Shown here: positions 5,046-5,260 of the stretch, in pieces | How the letters are laid out: the number at the start of each line of letters is the position of its first letter | Numbering within the stretch: position 1 is the first letter of the stretch | NCBI GenBank assembly: GCA_030603465.1 | Contig: JAUVXT010000190.1 | Coordinates: 1-5,260, forward strand | Reading direction: 5' to 3' | Length of the DNA stretch: 5,260 nt | Origin: Deltaproteobacteria bacterium | GTDB taxonomy: Bacteria; Desulfobacterota; Syntrophia; Syntrophales; UBA2210 | Position numbers and translations under genes: made by a program | The notes under the pieces: model-generated | What the model saw: the letters and a program-made list of their open reading frames with translations, nothing else | Told to the model about the DNA's origin: nothing | Database searches by the model: none

Positions 5046-5095
5046 CTTCGGCGCTCTGGAGAATCTGAACAGAATCCTCAACGCCGAAGATTTTT
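5046..5095 (+). terminator. Terminator-like hairpin downstream of the regulator gene
   Basis: CTTCGGCG (5046-5053) pairs perfectly with CGCCGAAG (5082-5089), and ATTTTT follows (5090-5095). The loop is 28 bases, longer than usual, with only a short inner GAG/CTC pairing. An alternative stem, GTTCAG (5039-5044) with CTGAAC (5065-5070), would compete with it. It may end the regulator transcript, about 120 bases beyond the stop, or a short RNA started in between. Confidence 0.38.
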
Positions 5096-5260
5096 CATGT
5101 CATATTATGGCCTATCACAAGGCATGTAAGGATCATGCATCATCCATCGGATGATCGGGCAAATTCCCTCATGCTATGAACAGATTCAATGTGGGGAAAT
5201 TCGGATCGCTTGTCAGGTTAACCCCCAGTCGTCTCAATCCAGCTTCATCACCGGGTGTCG

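Larger units (their letters stand above)
4926..5260. other. 335-base stretch after the regulator with no recognisable gene
   Basis: No frame on either strand gives a protein I recognise, and none has a convincing start with a ribosome site. The stretch holds the nested repeats at 4931-4989, the hairpin plus T run at 5046-5095, and a small hairpin ATCATCC-ATC-GGATGAT (5139-5155). The frame containing ALENLNRILNAEDF (about 5053-5095) reads like protein but meets a stop about 20 codons later; a decayed gene remnant is possible but not supported. A gene could begin or end just beyond the right edge. Confidence 0.5.

Noticed and set aside
5025..5129. 34-codon + strand frame starting at ATG 5025
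   Set aside because: No ribosome site, no recognisable sequence, and it runs across the terminator-like hairpin.
5169..5260. Minus-strand open frame entering from the right edge and ending at TGA (5171-5169)
   Set aside because: About 30 open codons is within chance, and I recognise no family; it could be a gene's 3' end but cannot be supported.

Overview
The window looks like bacterial chromosome, most plausibly from a Gram-negative, anaerobic, Desulfobacterota-like organism. That guess rests on mid-range GC, strong Shine-Dalgarno sites, a three-part TRAP transporter and a FadR-type GntR regulator. It is inference from gene content and style, because no taxonomic marker is present. Every recognisable gene is on the + strand.

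Layout. Positions 1-396 hold the 3' end of a TRAP substrate-binding protein (DctP type). A hairpin followed by a T run (412-444) lies between it and the two membrane subunits, dctQ (477-977) and dctM (974-2257), which overlap by ATGA. A 110-base AT-rich gap with three consecutive dyads (2291-2336) leads to a 275-residue protein of the maleate isomerase / arylmalonate decarboxylase family (2368-3195). After an 80-base gap with a near-perfect palindrome comes a second, distantly related Asp/Glu racemase-superfamily protein (3276-3935). A compact 104-base element (3964-4067) built of three GC-rich hairpins follows; its central hairpin could terminate the operon. Next is a GntR/FCD regulator (4239-4925). 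The last 335 bases hold no gene I recognise, but they contain a nested set of inverted repeats (4931-4989) and a second hairpin plus T run (5046-5095).

How it fits together (inference). The cluster reads as an uptake and catabolism module for a small organic acid. The TRAP system would import a carboxylate using the sodium gradient, the two racemase-superfamily enzymes would isomerise, racemise or decarboxylate it, and the FCD regulator would sense the acid or a product and control the operon. The substrate cannot be read from the sequence. Pairing a two-cysteine maleate-isomerase-like enzyme with a one-cysteine racemase-fold enzyme beside a dedicated transporter is the most interesting functional feature. 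The most interesting non-coding features are the 104-base palindromic element and the nested inverted repeats after the regulator.
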